Below the pieces are notes generated by a model. The model saw only the letters and a program-made list of their open reading frames with translations, made no database searches and was not told the DNA's origin. Position numbers and translations under genes: made by a program. Positions 9,043 to 17,652 of a DNA stretch of 64,000 bases are shown here, in pieces. The stretch is from Cecembia rubra. Its GTDB lineage: Bacteria > Bacteroidota > Bacteroidia > Cytophagales > Cyclobacteriaceae. The DNA lies in NCBI RefSeq assembly GCF_003014575.1, contig NZ_PYGF01000001.1, positions 124,001 to 188,000 of the forward strand. The letters are read 5' to 3'. Numbering within the stretch: the stretch's first letter is position 1; each line of letters opens with the position of its first letter.

Positions 9043-9239
9043 TGGAGTTAAATGGATTTTTTGATGATGAGGGCAATAAAATTGACCCAATGACAGTGAA
9101 GAAGCCGAGTCTTTGCTTGCTATGCAAAAACAATGATACATCGGATAAAATCGAAAATACACTTTGTATGATGACAAGGTACGACCAAAGAAATGAAGAA
9201 AATTTTGAATGTGGAGCTTTTGACGAGGCTCTTAATTAA
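9039..9239 (+). CDS. Small Cys-containing protein inside cas operon
   Basis: A 66-residue ORF (a second ATG follows 3 bp later) that overlaps the cas6 stop by 4 bp and ends 11 bp before cas8b. The tight coupling on both sides argues that it is a real gene of the operon. It carries five cysteines: a CLLC pair near residues 26-29, one in TLCMM near 43, and one in FECGAF near 58. The spacing would allow a small zinc-binding unit. It is acidic, with no signal peptide or membrane segment. I do not recognise it as a core Cas protein; it is too short and unlike Cas11. It could be a lineage-specific accessory subunit, a regulator or an anti-toxin-like partner. Function unknown. Confidence 0.7.
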   Translation: MMELNGFFDDEGNKIDPMTVKKPSLCLLCKNNDTSDKIENTLCMMTRYDQRNEENFECGAFDEALN

Positions 9240-9250
9240 TCTATATCCTT

Positions 9251-11080
9251 ATGATTAAAGAACTAACACAATTCATAGATACTGTTCCAGATGTAATTAA
9301 AGAACGTGCGCTTGAGCCCAAGGCAGGTCTTCATATTCTCATAAAATTTGATCAGGAAGGTAATGCTGATATTCTTGGTAGTGAACGCTACCTAGGGAAA
9401 AAGCACGGTGAAACATCGCAATTCTTAAAGGAATGTACTAGAAAGCAGGAAGCAGCGTGGATGATAGATACTAATAAGTGTTTTGACTTACCTGCCAAAG
9501 GCATTCACTCTGCTAGCCCTTTTTGTGTAGCATTTAAAAGAGAATCTTGGATTGGTGGTGAGAAATACCCAACTGATAGTTCGAAACCTAATGTTTTAGA
9601 GCGCTTGGAAGGGTACTTTGCTAAAACATTCGATGAAAAGTTTAATCTGGATGATGCAGAGAGACAAAAGGCTATACAGTTCAAAAATTTCCTACAAAAG
9701 CAGTTAGATGAAATTATAAATAAACTACCAGCATATAAGGAGCTGGATGCTAGTGATTATATAGTTTTTTACAAAGATGAACCAATTGGAAAGTACATTG
9801 AATTTAAAGAACTATATATTGCTGACGGTCTTTTCAATACTTCTGAGTTCAATATTGAAGTAGAAGGACAGATATTGGGTACAAGTAATTTTTATAATGG
9901 ATTTAATAGTAAAAAACCTTTTTTGACACATCAAACTGCAGCTTTCGATATCACCTGTAGAATAAGTAACCAAGAAGCCAAAGCACTTACGGAGTTCCAA
10001 CTTTATGCCAACAAAAGGTTGTTACCTAATCCATTACCTATATTTATTGATGAACCAGAATTAACTCAGGATGCCATTAATATTTTCCACCGTGATGAAA
10101 ACATTAAGCCTAATCATAGAGAAATCATTTCCGAACTATGGAAGAGAAAGGGAGACCTTGGTAACTACTATCTAATTTATTTTGCAGGAGGGGCAATCAA
10201 AGATTTTGATTTTGTTTCCAAGTTTAATTACCACCTCAATAAAGAAAAAGAAACTGATGGTAGCAATAAGCCTTGGAAGGTTGAAAATGTAACGGAAATA
10301 AAAGATAAAAACAAGTCGATGCAATCGACCATTGAGTTGCACTCAGTTTTTGACTTTGAGCGGGTGGTAATTCGGCAGCTTTTCAATAACTCGTTGGTCA
10401 AGGTGGATGAGAAGAAAAATGAAGTCTCTATGAGATACTTTGATGATATTGATGCAAAGTATTATCGTCCTGCCCTTTACACTTTAATTTTAAAATACAG
10501 AAAACCCATATACGATTTCATCTACAAATCCATGCGCAATGGGATTGGCAGAGTACAATTCGAAGATATCTGCATGACAGGTATTATGGATGACCTCAAG
10601 GAAAACAAAGACTATTCAATCAAGGCTAAGCTAAATTTATACTTTAGTCTGTATCAATATTTTGACACTAATAAAACAACTCAAATCATGCCAAGTAAGA
10701 TAGAAGATTTAAAGCATCAACTGGCAAAAACACTAGATGATGTAGATGCCCATATTCAAACAGATGACCAATATGCTTTTGGGGCAGGGCAATTAATTTA
10801 TTATTTATTATCAAAAAGTGAGGCTGGTGAAAGGACACATGCTGTGCTTGAGCCCTTCCTGCAAAAAACGAATCATTCACATTTTAATGAAGCAATTGCC
10901 AATACCTTAATGAGGTATAAGCATGCCATTGGATTTGACCAGAAAAGATTTAACAAGTTATCTTCTGAGATTTTGGGGTACATTCCAGAAACAGGGTTGC
11001 AAGTATTAAGACCCTTATTATTGGCAGGCTATTTCTGTCCAAATATTTTCTACACTAAAAAAACTGAATCACAAAACTAA
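9251..11080 (+). CDS. cas8b: Type I-B Cascade large subunit Cas8b (Csh1/TM1802 family)
   Basis: A 609-residue protein in the position of the large Cascade subunit, which recognises the PAM and recruits Cas3. It begins with MIKELTQFIDTVPDVI and shows features I associate with TM1802/Csh1 proteins, namely an N-terminal ALEPKAGLHILIKFD segment and a central FAGGAIKDFDFVSKF stretch. The C-terminal 150 residues are helical and may include the fused small-subunit-like region. Residues 70-90 contain two Cys (TNKCFDLP, SPFCVAF), but no full zinc-finger was confirmed. It lies between the small Cys ORF and cas7 (12 bp gap). This is the most divergent Cas protein here, so the family name is mainly from size, context and these segments. 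Confidence 0.85.
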   Translation: MIKELTQFIDTVPDVIKERALEPKAGLHILIKFDQEGNADILGSERYLGKKHGETSQFLKECTRKQEAAWMIDTNKCFDLPAKGIHSASPFCVAFKRESWIGGEKYPTDSSKPNVLERLEGYFAKTFDEKFNLDDAERQKAIQFKNFLQKQLDEIINKLPAYKELDASDYIVFYKDEPIGKYIEFKELYIADGLFNTSEFNIEVEGQILGTSNFYNGFNSKKPFLTHQTAAFDITCRISNQEAKALTEFQLYANKRLLPNPLPIFIDEPELTQDAINIFHRDENIKPNHREIISELWKRKGDLGNYYLIYFAGGAIKDFDFVSKFNYHLNKEKETDGSNKPWKVENVTEIKDKNKSMQSTIELHSVFDFERVVIRQLFNNSLVKVDEKKNEVSMRYFDDIDAKYYRPALYTLILKYRKPIYDFIYKSMRNGIGRVQFEDICMTGIMDDLKENKDYSIKAKLNLYFSLYQYFDTNKTTQIMPSKIEDLKHQLAKTLDDVDAHIQTDDQYAFGAGQLIYYLLSKSEAGERTHAVLEPFLQKTNHSHFNEAIANTLMRYKHAIGFDQKRFNKLSSEILGYIPETGLQVLRPLLLAGYFCPNIFYTKKTESQN

Positions 11081-11092
11081 AAATGTAAAATT

Positions 11093-12034
11093 ATGAGCAA
11101 GTTTAATAAAAGAGCCTACGGAGCTGCCGTAATAAAAAGCATCAACTCCAATTACAATGCTGATTTCACCCATCAACCAAGAACTTTGCCTGACGGCCGT
11201 GTATATGCAACAGATAAAGCCTTGAAATATCTAGTAAGAAATTATCTTCAGCACGAGAGTGGGGAAAAAATTTTCTATTATAAAACGCTAAAGGAAGACA
11301 CTCTTAACCCAAGATCTCTAGATGAAACCTATGTGAAATATTTTGGAGAAATTCCTAAAGGTGAAGGGAAAGGCGCAGAAAAAGATGCATCGGTAAAAAG
11401 GAAAATGCTAGGTAACCTGCTCCAATGTCTTGATGTAAGGCTTTTTGGAGGAACCTATGCTGGAGCTACTAATCTATCCATGCACGGACCTGTGCAATTT
11501 ACACATGGCATTAATCAATTTGTAAGGGGAGAGATTTATTCTGAACAAATCATGTCTCCTTTTAGAAATTCTAATGATGACAAAGCAGACTCTGCTATGA
11601 CTACCCTGGGTTCACAGTCAAAACTTAGAGAAGGTCATTATGTACATGGTGTATCGGTTAATTCAAAAAACCTTGAAATGCTTACACAGCTTTCGGGTAC
11701 TGAAAATCATTTAAGTACGGATGATATTGAGAAACTTAAACTTGGACTGAGATGTGGAGCTACTTACTACAATTCCTCCGCAAAAGCTGGTACCGACAAT
11801 GAGATGCTTGTGTGGGTTGAACTAAAAGAAGGTTCTAAACTGGTACTTCCTTCTTTTACTGAGTTGATTCAAGTAAAAGATAATGACAAAAGGGATATAG
11901 ATTTAGCTGACCTATCCGGTTTATTAGAACAAAAGCATATTCTATCAGAGATTGAAAAAATTGAGGTTTTTTACAATAAAGCGACTACCTCAGTTATTAA
12001 CCTTCCCAACGGTTCTATTGAACTAGATCTTTGA
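11093..12034 (+). CDS. cas7: Type I-B Cascade backbone subunit Cas7 (Csh2 family)
   Basis: A 313-residue Cas7/Csh2 protein, the subunit that polymerises along the crRNA spacer. Typical features are the NKRAYGAAVIKSINSN start of the RRM strand, DVRLFGGTYAGATN in the core, HGPVQFTHGINQ, and the later HYVHGVSVN strand. The length agrees with the family. It follows cas8b by 12 bp and its TGA overlaps the upstream in-frame TTG of cas5, indicating translational coupling of stoichiometric Cascade subunits. All expected blocks appear intact. Confidence 0.93.
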   Translation: MSKFNKRAYGAAVIKSINSNYNADFTHQPRTLPDGRVYATDKALKYLVRNYLQHESGEKIFYYKTLKEDTLNPRSLDETYVKYFGEIPKGEGKGAEKDASVKRKMLGNLLQCLDVRLFGGTYAGATNLSMHGPVQFTHGINQFVRGEIYSEQIMSPFRNSNDDKADSAMTTLGSQSKLREGHYVHGVSVNSKNLEMLTQLSGTENHLSTDDIEKLKLGLRCGATYYNSSAKAGTDNEMLVWVELKEGSKLVLPSFTELIQVKDNDKRDIDLADLSGLLEQKHILSEIEKIEVFYNKATTSVINLPNGSIELDL

Positions 12035-12036
12035 TT

Positions 12037-12819
12037 ATGGAAAAATTAGTTTCTATAGATTTATATGCCGATTTTGGATTCTTAAGGAAGCCTGATACCA
12101 ATGACGGGATAGCAATGAGTTATAATATGCTCCACAAACCTGCTGTTATTGGGATATTTGGTGCTATCCTCGGATTGGAAGGCTATCAGAAAAGAGGTGA
12201 ACTGCCCCAATACTATCAAGTACTTCATGACCTAAAAATAGGAATTGAGCCAATTGGTGCTGAAAAAGGAAATTTCCCCAAAACTACCATAGTATATACC
12301 AACACCGTAGGCTATGCAAATAGGGATGGGAATTTTATTGCCTATGAAAATACTTTGATAAAGCCTTGCTATAGAGTTTATATTTCTTTACCATCCGATC
12401 ATTCGCTATATGACTACCTTAAAAGCGGTAAATCTGAGTATATCCCCTATTTAGGGAAAAATGAATTTCCAGTATGGTGGTATAAGGATAGTTTCAAGGA
12501 ATATGACCTAAAACCTTTTGGCTTTGATCGAGAATTTCAAGTGAAATCACTTTTTCGTAAGCATGAAGGTGATATAAGCCAAAAAAACCAAGCAAAGTCT
12601 GGAACTTTCAGCTTGATATCAGAACTCTCTGCAATTAATGACGCATTTTTCTATTTTGAGCGCTTACCCATTGGTTTTCATGAATTTAAAACCAAAAGAG
12701 GTAAAGAATATCAATATGAAATGGCTTCATTTGTATTCTCAAATGCGAAGTTTGCTTCAGATTACAAACTCGAAAATCTCTACTCGATTAATTCGAGTGA
12801 GGTGGTTCAATTAAACTGA
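12037..12819 (+). CDS. cas5: Type I-B Cascade subunit Cas5
   Basis: A 260-residue Cas5h protein, which caps the 5' handle of the crRNA in Cascade. I chose the ATG at 12037 (MEKLVSIDLYADFGFLRKP); a TTG two codons earlier overlaps the cas7 stop and is also possible. The start strand followed by an aromatic/GFLRKPD segment, then HKPAVIGIFGAILGLEGY, is characteristic of Cas5. The C-terminal half is less conserved and ends in strands around FVFSNAKFASDYKLENL. The next gene, cas3, starts 2 bp after its stop codon. Confidence 0.92.
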   Translation: MEKLVSIDLYADFGFLRKPDTNDGIAMSYNMLHKPAVIGIFGAILGLEGYQKRGELPQYYQVLHDLKIGIEPIGAEKGNFPKTTIVYTNTVGYANRDGNFIAYENTLIKPCYRVYISLPSDHSLYDYLKSGKSEYIPYLGKNEFPVWWYKDSFKEYDLKPFGFDREFQVKSLFRKHEGDISQKNQAKSGTFSLISELSAINDAFFYFERLPIGFHEFKTKRGKEYQYEMASFVFSNAKFASDYKLENLYSINSSEVVQLN

Positions 12820-12820
12820 T

Positions 12821-15484
12821 ATGCGATCTTTCTCAAAATTGATATTGGAGCTAAAAGTCAAATCGGTATTGAAGGATTGGGAAAAGTATTTGGCTCACAC
12901 TCCGGATGAAACATTGAGTGACCATATGGAATTGGTCGCACAATATTTTCAATTACTTATTGAAACCCATGGATTAGAACCCTTATTAAATAAGCAGTTT
13001 TCTAAGTTGGCAAGCAATGATGAAAATGTTGCTCAAATTGCTAAAAATTTATTTTGGCAAGCTATTCTGTATCATGACTTTGGAAAGGTAAATGAAAATT
13101 TTCAACGAAAACTTGAAAACATTGATTTATTCCCATCACAAAAAATTAATGGCATACAAAGTCAACACTCCGTTTTGAGTGCGTTTATTTTTGTTGTTCA
13201 TCAACTTTCGGAATTAGCAAAAATTGAAAAAGAGTTAGGTGAACAAAATTTAAAATTACTTATTAAATGGATTATCGCACTTGCCCATAATATCATAAGA
13301 CATCATAGCCCTCGTCTAGATGACTTGTCCAAAAAAGAAACCTTTTCCTCCTTGAACTTTGAGCTATGTACAAAATTAACTACATACTTAGATTGTTATC
13401 AATTCGAATTCAATCAAAGAATAATTGAAAACGTACCGCTAATTACTAACCAAATTGTTTCATTCCAAGAGTTAGGATTTGAGTGGTTTTCATTGATTCG
13501 CTTAAATTTTTCCCTGCTCACGGCATCTGATTATTATGCTACCTCACACTACTGCAATAAATGGTCAAAGTTATATAGTGAGTTTGGAGTACTATCTACT
13601 GAACAAAAAAATCGGCACTTTCAAAATTTGCAAGAAACCCAACCCCATAATAGGAATCTCTATTTAAAAAAGAAAGATTTTTACAGCCAACTATTGGATG
13701 AACTTCAGGAGCCTTCAAATACCAACCTAAACAAGCTGCGCTCTAAAATGGCTGCTGAAACGATTGAAAATATACGAATAAATGCAGATAAGAAACTTTT
13801 CTACATTGAAGCACCAACGGGAGGAGGAAAGACCAATATGGCTTTTATAGCCACTCAAGAATTACTCCAAGTGAATCCAGAATTGAATAAGGTTTTCTAT
13901 GTGTTTCCTTTTACAACTTTAGTCACTCAAACACAGAAATCAGCAATTCAAACACTAGGACTGCAATCAGATGAATGGATGGAGTTGCATGGTCGGGCTG
14001 TATGGAAACAAAAAGAAGATCCTGAAAAAGATAAAGATGGACTGTTTGGTAACGAGCGACTTGACGATATCCACAATCAATTTGTAAACTATCCATATAC
14101 CTTTCTCAGTCATGTTAGATTTTTTGATATTCTAAAAGCCAATGAAAAGAGCAGTATCTACTTAATGCACCGACTTGCAAATAGCATTGTTGTAATTGAT
14201 GAAGTCCAAGCGTACAACCCTATACTTTGGGACAAAATGGCATATTTACTTCGAGAGTATGCAGAAGCTCTTAATATAAGATTCATTGTAATGTCTGCAA
14301 CTTTGCCAAAGATTGGTGAACTAGCTGCTTCTGAATTCTGCTACCTTATTCCCAATGCCATCAAGCGTTTTTTTGTGAATCCAAATTTCGCTGGTCGGGT
14401 ATGCTTTAGTGATGAACTACTCCAAAAAAAGCGTCCTGAGAAAGAAGAAAGGGAATCATATCTTGATTGGTTGGCAAAGGTAGTTTTTGAAAAGTCGGAG
14501 CAATACAGACAAACTAATGGTCAAGTTCGAACAATCATTGAGTTCATATTTAAAAAATCTACAAGTGAATTTGCAGTCATAGCAGAAAAATTTTTTCAAG
14601 ATTATGAAATCAAAATTTTGAGTGGAACTATTCTAGAGCCGAGAAGAAAACAAATTATCGAAGAGCTTAAAAACGAAGAAAATAAAAGCAAAAATGTTCT
14701 TTTAATTACAACTCAGGTAGTTGAGGCGGGAGTGGATATTGATATGGATCTCGGTTTTAAAAACCGTTCCATTATAGACTCAGAGGAACAATTGGCAGGC
14801 AGAGTCAACAGAAATGTTAATAAGAAAAACTGCATTGTTTATCTCTTTGAACTTGATGATGCCTCAGTTATTTATGGTAAGGATAGAAGGTTTAAGGAAA
14901 CAAGATCACATCTTGAAGATGAATACTTCGATATTCTTAAAAACAAGAGCTTTGATAGGCTTTATGAAAAAGTTAAGGAATGGCTAGGTAGTACCAATCA
15001 AGTAAGTAATTTAGCCGGAACAGCCTCTTCATATGAGAAAGAGTTAATAGGGAAACTAAATTTCCCAAAGATTGATGAAGAATTTACGCTGATTGGACAT
15101 TCGAATACAAGTGTCTTTGTTCCACTTGATCTACCTGATGCATCTTCAGTTTTTTCGGATCAACAATTACAATTTTTAGAAGAATTTGGGGTAGAAATTT
15201 ATGAGGATAAACTTTCCGGAGAAGCGGTTTTTAATCTTTACAAAAATTTGATTATCAGTTACTCAGAAAGTTTAACTTCTAAAAAAAGAAATCTGAAAAT
15301 CCTTCAATCAATAATGTCTATGTACACATTCTCTCTCTTCTCAGAAAGTAAGGTGGTGAAAGAACTTATATCTGGCGGGAATCAGGAAGAGTACGGATTC
15401 CTATATTTAACTTCACACAAAGAAGTTTATGACATTCAAATGGGATTACAGGATCAAAAATTTAGTGAAATGATATTCTTGTAA
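12821..15484 (+). CDS. cas3: CRISPR effector nuclease-helicase Cas3 (HD + SF2 helicase)
   Basis: An 887-residue Cas3, which unwinds and degrades target DNA after Cascade binding. The N-terminal HD nuclease has His35 (LSDHMEL), the metal-binding pair His85-Asp86 (YHDFGKVN), SQHSVLSA and RHHS motifs. The SF2 helicase domain has Walker A APTGGGKT near residue 330, a DEVQ box in VVIDEVQAYNP near 459, motif III VMSATLP, motif V TTQVVEAGVDID and motif VI EEQLAGRVNR. All catalytic motifs are present, so target degradation is likely functional. It starts one base after the cas5 stop, inside one long cas6-to-cas2 transcription unit. Confidence 0.96.
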   Translation: MRSFSKLILELKVKSVLKDWEKYLAHTPDETLSDHMELVAQYFQLLIETHGLEPLLNKQFSKLASNDENVAQIAKNLFWQAILYHDFGKVNENFQRKLENIDLFPSQKINGIQSQHSVLSAFIFVVHQLSELAKIEKELGEQNLKLLIKWIIALAHNIIRHHSPRLDDLSKKETFSSLNFELCTKLTTYLDCYQFEFNQRIIENVPLITNQIVSFQELGFEWFSLIRLNFSLLTASDYYATSHYCNKWSKLYSEFGVLSTEQKNRHFQNLQETQPHNRNLYLKKKDFYSQLLDELQEPSNTNLNKLRSKMAAETIENIRINADKKLFYIEAPTGGGKTNMAFIATQELLQVNPELNKVFYVFPFTTLVTQTQKSAIQTLGLQSDEWMELHGRAVWKQKEDPEKDKDGLFGNERLDDIHNQFVNYPYTFLSHVRFFDILKANEKSSIYLMHRLANSIVVIDEVQAYNPILWDKMAYLLREYAEALNIRFIVMSATLPKIGELAASEFCYLIPNAIKRFFVNPNFAGRVCFSDELLQKKRPEKEERESYLDWLAKVVFEKSEQYRQTNGQVRTIIEFIFKKSTSEFAVIAEKFFQDYEIKILSGTILEPRRKQIIEELKNEENKSKNVLLITTQVVEAGVDIDMDLGFKNRSIIDSEEQLAGRVNRNVNKKNCIVYLFELDDASVIYGKDRRFKETRSHLEDEYFDILKNKSFDRLYEKVKEWLGSTNQVSNLAGTASSYEKELIGKLNFPKIDEEFTLIGHSNTSVFVPLDLPDASSVFSDQQLQFLEEFGVEIYEDKLSGEAVFNLYKNLIISYSESLTSKKRNLKILQSIMSMYTFSLFSESKVVKELISGGNQEEYGFLYLTSHKEVYDIQMGLQDQKFSEMIFL

Positions 15485-15532
15485 TAAAGTCATCATGATT
15501 ATTATCCAAAATAATTAATCGGTTGTAAACAT

Positions 15533-16036
15533 ATGCAAATCAACGCCACCCTTATTAACCTTTATCATGTTTGCAAGCGCCAAATGTGGCTACATGCACA
15601 TGGAATCAGGATGGAACACAATTCAGAGGTGGTAGCCGAAGGCAAACTTATAGGAGAAACCACTTACCAAGATCGGTCGCAGAAATATACTGAACTGCAA
15701 ATCGGTAAAATTAAAATAGACTACTACGACAACAAAAACAAGGTTATTCATGAAGTGAAGAAGTCTAATAAAGCGGAGTATGCCCATATCGCTCAAGTGA
15801 AATTTTATAAGTATGTATTGTTGCAGCATGGTATTGAGGGAGCATCTGCTATATTGGAGTATCCAAAATTGCGCCAACGACACGTAGTTGAATGGGAAAA
15901 AGGGGATGAGTCAGTGGTGCAAAGTTGGATGATGGAAATCCAAAAACTTATAGCACAAGAAAACTGCCCTCCGTTAGAAAAAAAGAATATTTGCCGCTCA
16001 TGCAGCTACTATGATTTTTGCTTTTCAGGGGAGTAG
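15533..16036 (+). CDS. cas4: CRISPR adaptation exonuclease Cas4
   Basis: A 167-residue Cas4, a RecB-fold iron-sulphur nuclease that trims prespacers and helps select PAM-proximal ends. The four cluster cysteines are visible: Cys14 (YHVCKRQMW) and a C-terminal group near residues 154, 157 and 163 (ICRSCSYYDFC). The RecB nuclease core shows KIDYYD, VIHEVKKS with the catalytic Glu-x-Lys, and a following QVKFYKYVL helix. Length is standard for stand-alone Cas4. It lies 48 bp after cas3 and upstream of cas1, the usual I-B order. With Cas4 present, spacers should have been acquired with a defined PAM. Confidence 0.95.
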   Translation: MQINATLINLYHVCKRQMWLHAHGIRMEHNSEVVAEGKLIGETTYQDRSQKYTELQIGKIKIDYYDNKNKVIHEVKKSNKAEYAHIAQVKFYKYVLLQHGIEGASAILEYPKLRQRHVVEWEKGDESVVQSWMMEIQKLIAQENCPPLEKKNICRSCSYYDFCFSGE

Positions 16037-16118
16037 AGTACTGAAATGAAGGATGGGCTGGGCAAAATCGCTAATTAAAGGTTGTAATTTCATCTACTCA
16101 AGGATATCCATAAACTGT

Positions 16119-17123
16119 ATGAAAAAAACCTACTATCTTTTTAACCCAGGACGACTAACCAGGAAAGACAATACGCTAAAATTCACGCCTGTTGATGAAT
16201 CAGGAAAGGAAGGAATGCCCAAGTATATTCCAATTGAAGGGGTATCAGATCTTTATTGCTTTGGGAGCCTTGATGCAAATAGTGCTTTGTATAACTTCCT
16301 TGGCAAGGCGGGCATCAGTGTTCACTTTTTTGATTATTACGAGCATTATACAGGAAGTTTCCAGCCCAAAGAATATCTCCTAGCAGGAAAGATGCAGATT
16401 CAGCAAACCCTTCACCACTCAAAACCTGATAAAAGGCTCAAAATTGCCAAAAAATTTGTAGAAGGAGCCTCATTTAATATCAGTAAAAACCTGAAGTATT
16501 ATCTCAACAGGGACAAGCCTTTGGAAAATCACCTTGAAAAAATAAATGTCCTAACAGAGAAAATAAGTTTGTGTAATCTAATCCCAGAATTGATGGGAAT
16601 TGAGGGAAATATTCGACAGGTTTACTATGAGGCTTTTGACATTATACTTAATGAACATTCCATGGAGGGCAGAAGCAAGCAGCCTCCTTTAAATGAAGTG
16701 AATGCCTTGGTTTCTTTTGGGAACATGATGTGCTACACCATGTGTTTGGATCAGATTTACCATACCCAATTGAACCCTACTATAAGTTTTCTTCATGAAC
16801 CAGGATACAGGCGTTATTCCCTTGCCCTTGATTTGGCAGAGATATTCAAGCCTATTTTGGTTGATCGGGTGATTTTTAGGGTATTGAATAAAAAAGAAAT
16901 CCAATCTAAAGATTTTGATATCCATGTCAACAAAGTTATTCTAAAGGAATCAGGTAAAAAGGCCTTTATCAAAGCATTTGAAGAACGCTTGAATGAAACA
17001 ATAAAGCACAGAACGCTTAAAAAGCATGTCAGTTACAAGCATTTAGTCAAACTGGAGTGTTACAAACTGAGCAAGCATTTGTTAGAAATTGAAACTTATC
17101 AACCATTCAAAATTTGGTGGTAA
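16119..17123 (+). CDS. cas1: CRISPR integrase Cas1
   Basis: A 334-residue type I-B Cas1, the catalytic half of the spacer integrase. I place the start at the ATG at 16119 (MKKTYYLFNPGRLTRKDNTLKF), a typical Cas1b N-terminus; an in-frame ATG at 16053 would add 22 atypical residues. The metal ligands appear in MGIEGN (Glu near residue 161), FLHEPGY (His near 226) and the following LALDLAEIFKP acidic segment. The beta-sheet N-domain and helical C-domain are both complete. An 82-bp gap separates it from cas4 and a 53-bp gap from cas2. Confidence 0.95.
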   Translation: MKKTYYLFNPGRLTRKDNTLKFTPVDESGKEGMPKYIPIEGVSDLYCFGSLDANSALYNFLGKAGISVHFFDYYEHYTGSFQPKEYLLAGKMQIQQTLHHSKPDKRLKIAKKFVEGASFNISKNLKYYLNRDKPLENHLEKINVLTEKISLCNLIPELMGIEGNIRQVYYEAFDIILNEHSMEGRSKQPPLNEVNALVSFGNMMCYTMCLDQIYHTQLNPTISFLHEPGYRRYSLALDLAEIFKPILVDRVIFRVLNKKEIQSKDFDIHVNKVILKESGKKAFIKAFEERLNETIKHRTLKKHVSYKHLVKLECYKLSKHLLEIETYQPFKIWW

Positions 17124-17176
17124 ATCCAGTACCCAATGAAAATAAAAATTGAAATTAGTCAATAAGTCAGTTTGAT

Positions 17177-17440
17177 ATGTATGTTATTTTAGTATATGAT
17201 ATTGGTGAAAGGCGTGTGATCAAAATGCTGAAATTATGCAGGGAATACTTAAATTGGATTCAAAATTCTGTGTTTGAGGGAGAAATAACAGAGGTAAAAC
17301 TTAAAGAGTTGATTTCAAGGGCCAAAAAATTCATGAAAGAGGAAGAGGACAGTTTGATAATATTTAAAAGTAGGGAGGAAAGATGGCTTGAAAAGGAAAT
17401 AATTGGTCAGGAAAAAAATGATCTTGATACTTTTATTTAA
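17177..17440 (+). CDS. cas2: CRISPR adaptation protein Cas2
   Basis: An 87-residue Cas2, the dimeric scaffold of the Cas1-Cas2 integrase. It has the ferredoxin-fold start MYVILVYDIGERRV with Asp8, then LKLCREYLNWIQNSVFEGEIT, which matches the conserved first helix and second strand. Length is normal. It is the last cas gene, and the leader and CRISPR array start about 210 bp downstream on the same strand. Completeness of Cas1, Cas2 and Cas4 is consistent with an array that could grow to 100 repeats. Confidence 0.95.
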   Translation: MYVILVYDIGERRVIKMLKLCREYLNWIQNSVFEGEITEVKLKELISRAKKFMKEEEDSLIIFKSREERWLEKEIIGQEKNDLDTFI

Positions 17441-17652
17441 GGGATTTGGTCGTCAACCTTCAAGTTTTTTTAAAAAGGCAAATGAAATCTTAGAATTTTT
17501 TTTCAAAAAACAGTGATTTTGTAGTGCAATCAAGGTTGTCAAACCCCAGTCAAAATCGAGGTATTTGAGGTCGACGATTAAAGTATAAAAATTTCTTTAG
17601 CAATAGGCCTAATTTTTAAAAATTAGACCTATTTTTATTGCCAAGGCCACGG
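17441..17652 (+). promoter_or_regulatory. CRISPR leader
   Basis: The 212 bp between cas2 and repeat 1 are AT-rich and hold no gene. The leader is placed at this end because the repeat's conserved ATTGAAAT end faces away from it and degenerate repeats cluster at the far end. A GTCGTCAACCTT motif near 17449 recurs in inverted form as AAGGTTGTC (17532-17540) and again as GAGGTCGACGA (17567-17577). A hairpin with a T tract lies just before the array and is listed separately. Confidence 0.75.
17602..17638 (+). terminator. Terminator-like hairpin immediately before the CRISPR array
   Basis: The sequence AATAGGCCTAATTTTT pairs with AAAAATTAGACCTATT (one mismatch) and is followed by a TTTTTATTG run. 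It resembles a rho-independent terminator for the cas operon and ends only about 15-20 bp before repeat 1. The array would then need its own promoter inside this short leader, or read-through. Confidence 0.5.

Noticed and set aside
16053-16118. Extended N-terminus for Cas1
   Set aside because: Cas1 proteins of this type begin MKKTYY..., matching the ATG at 16119; the 22 extra residues are atypical.
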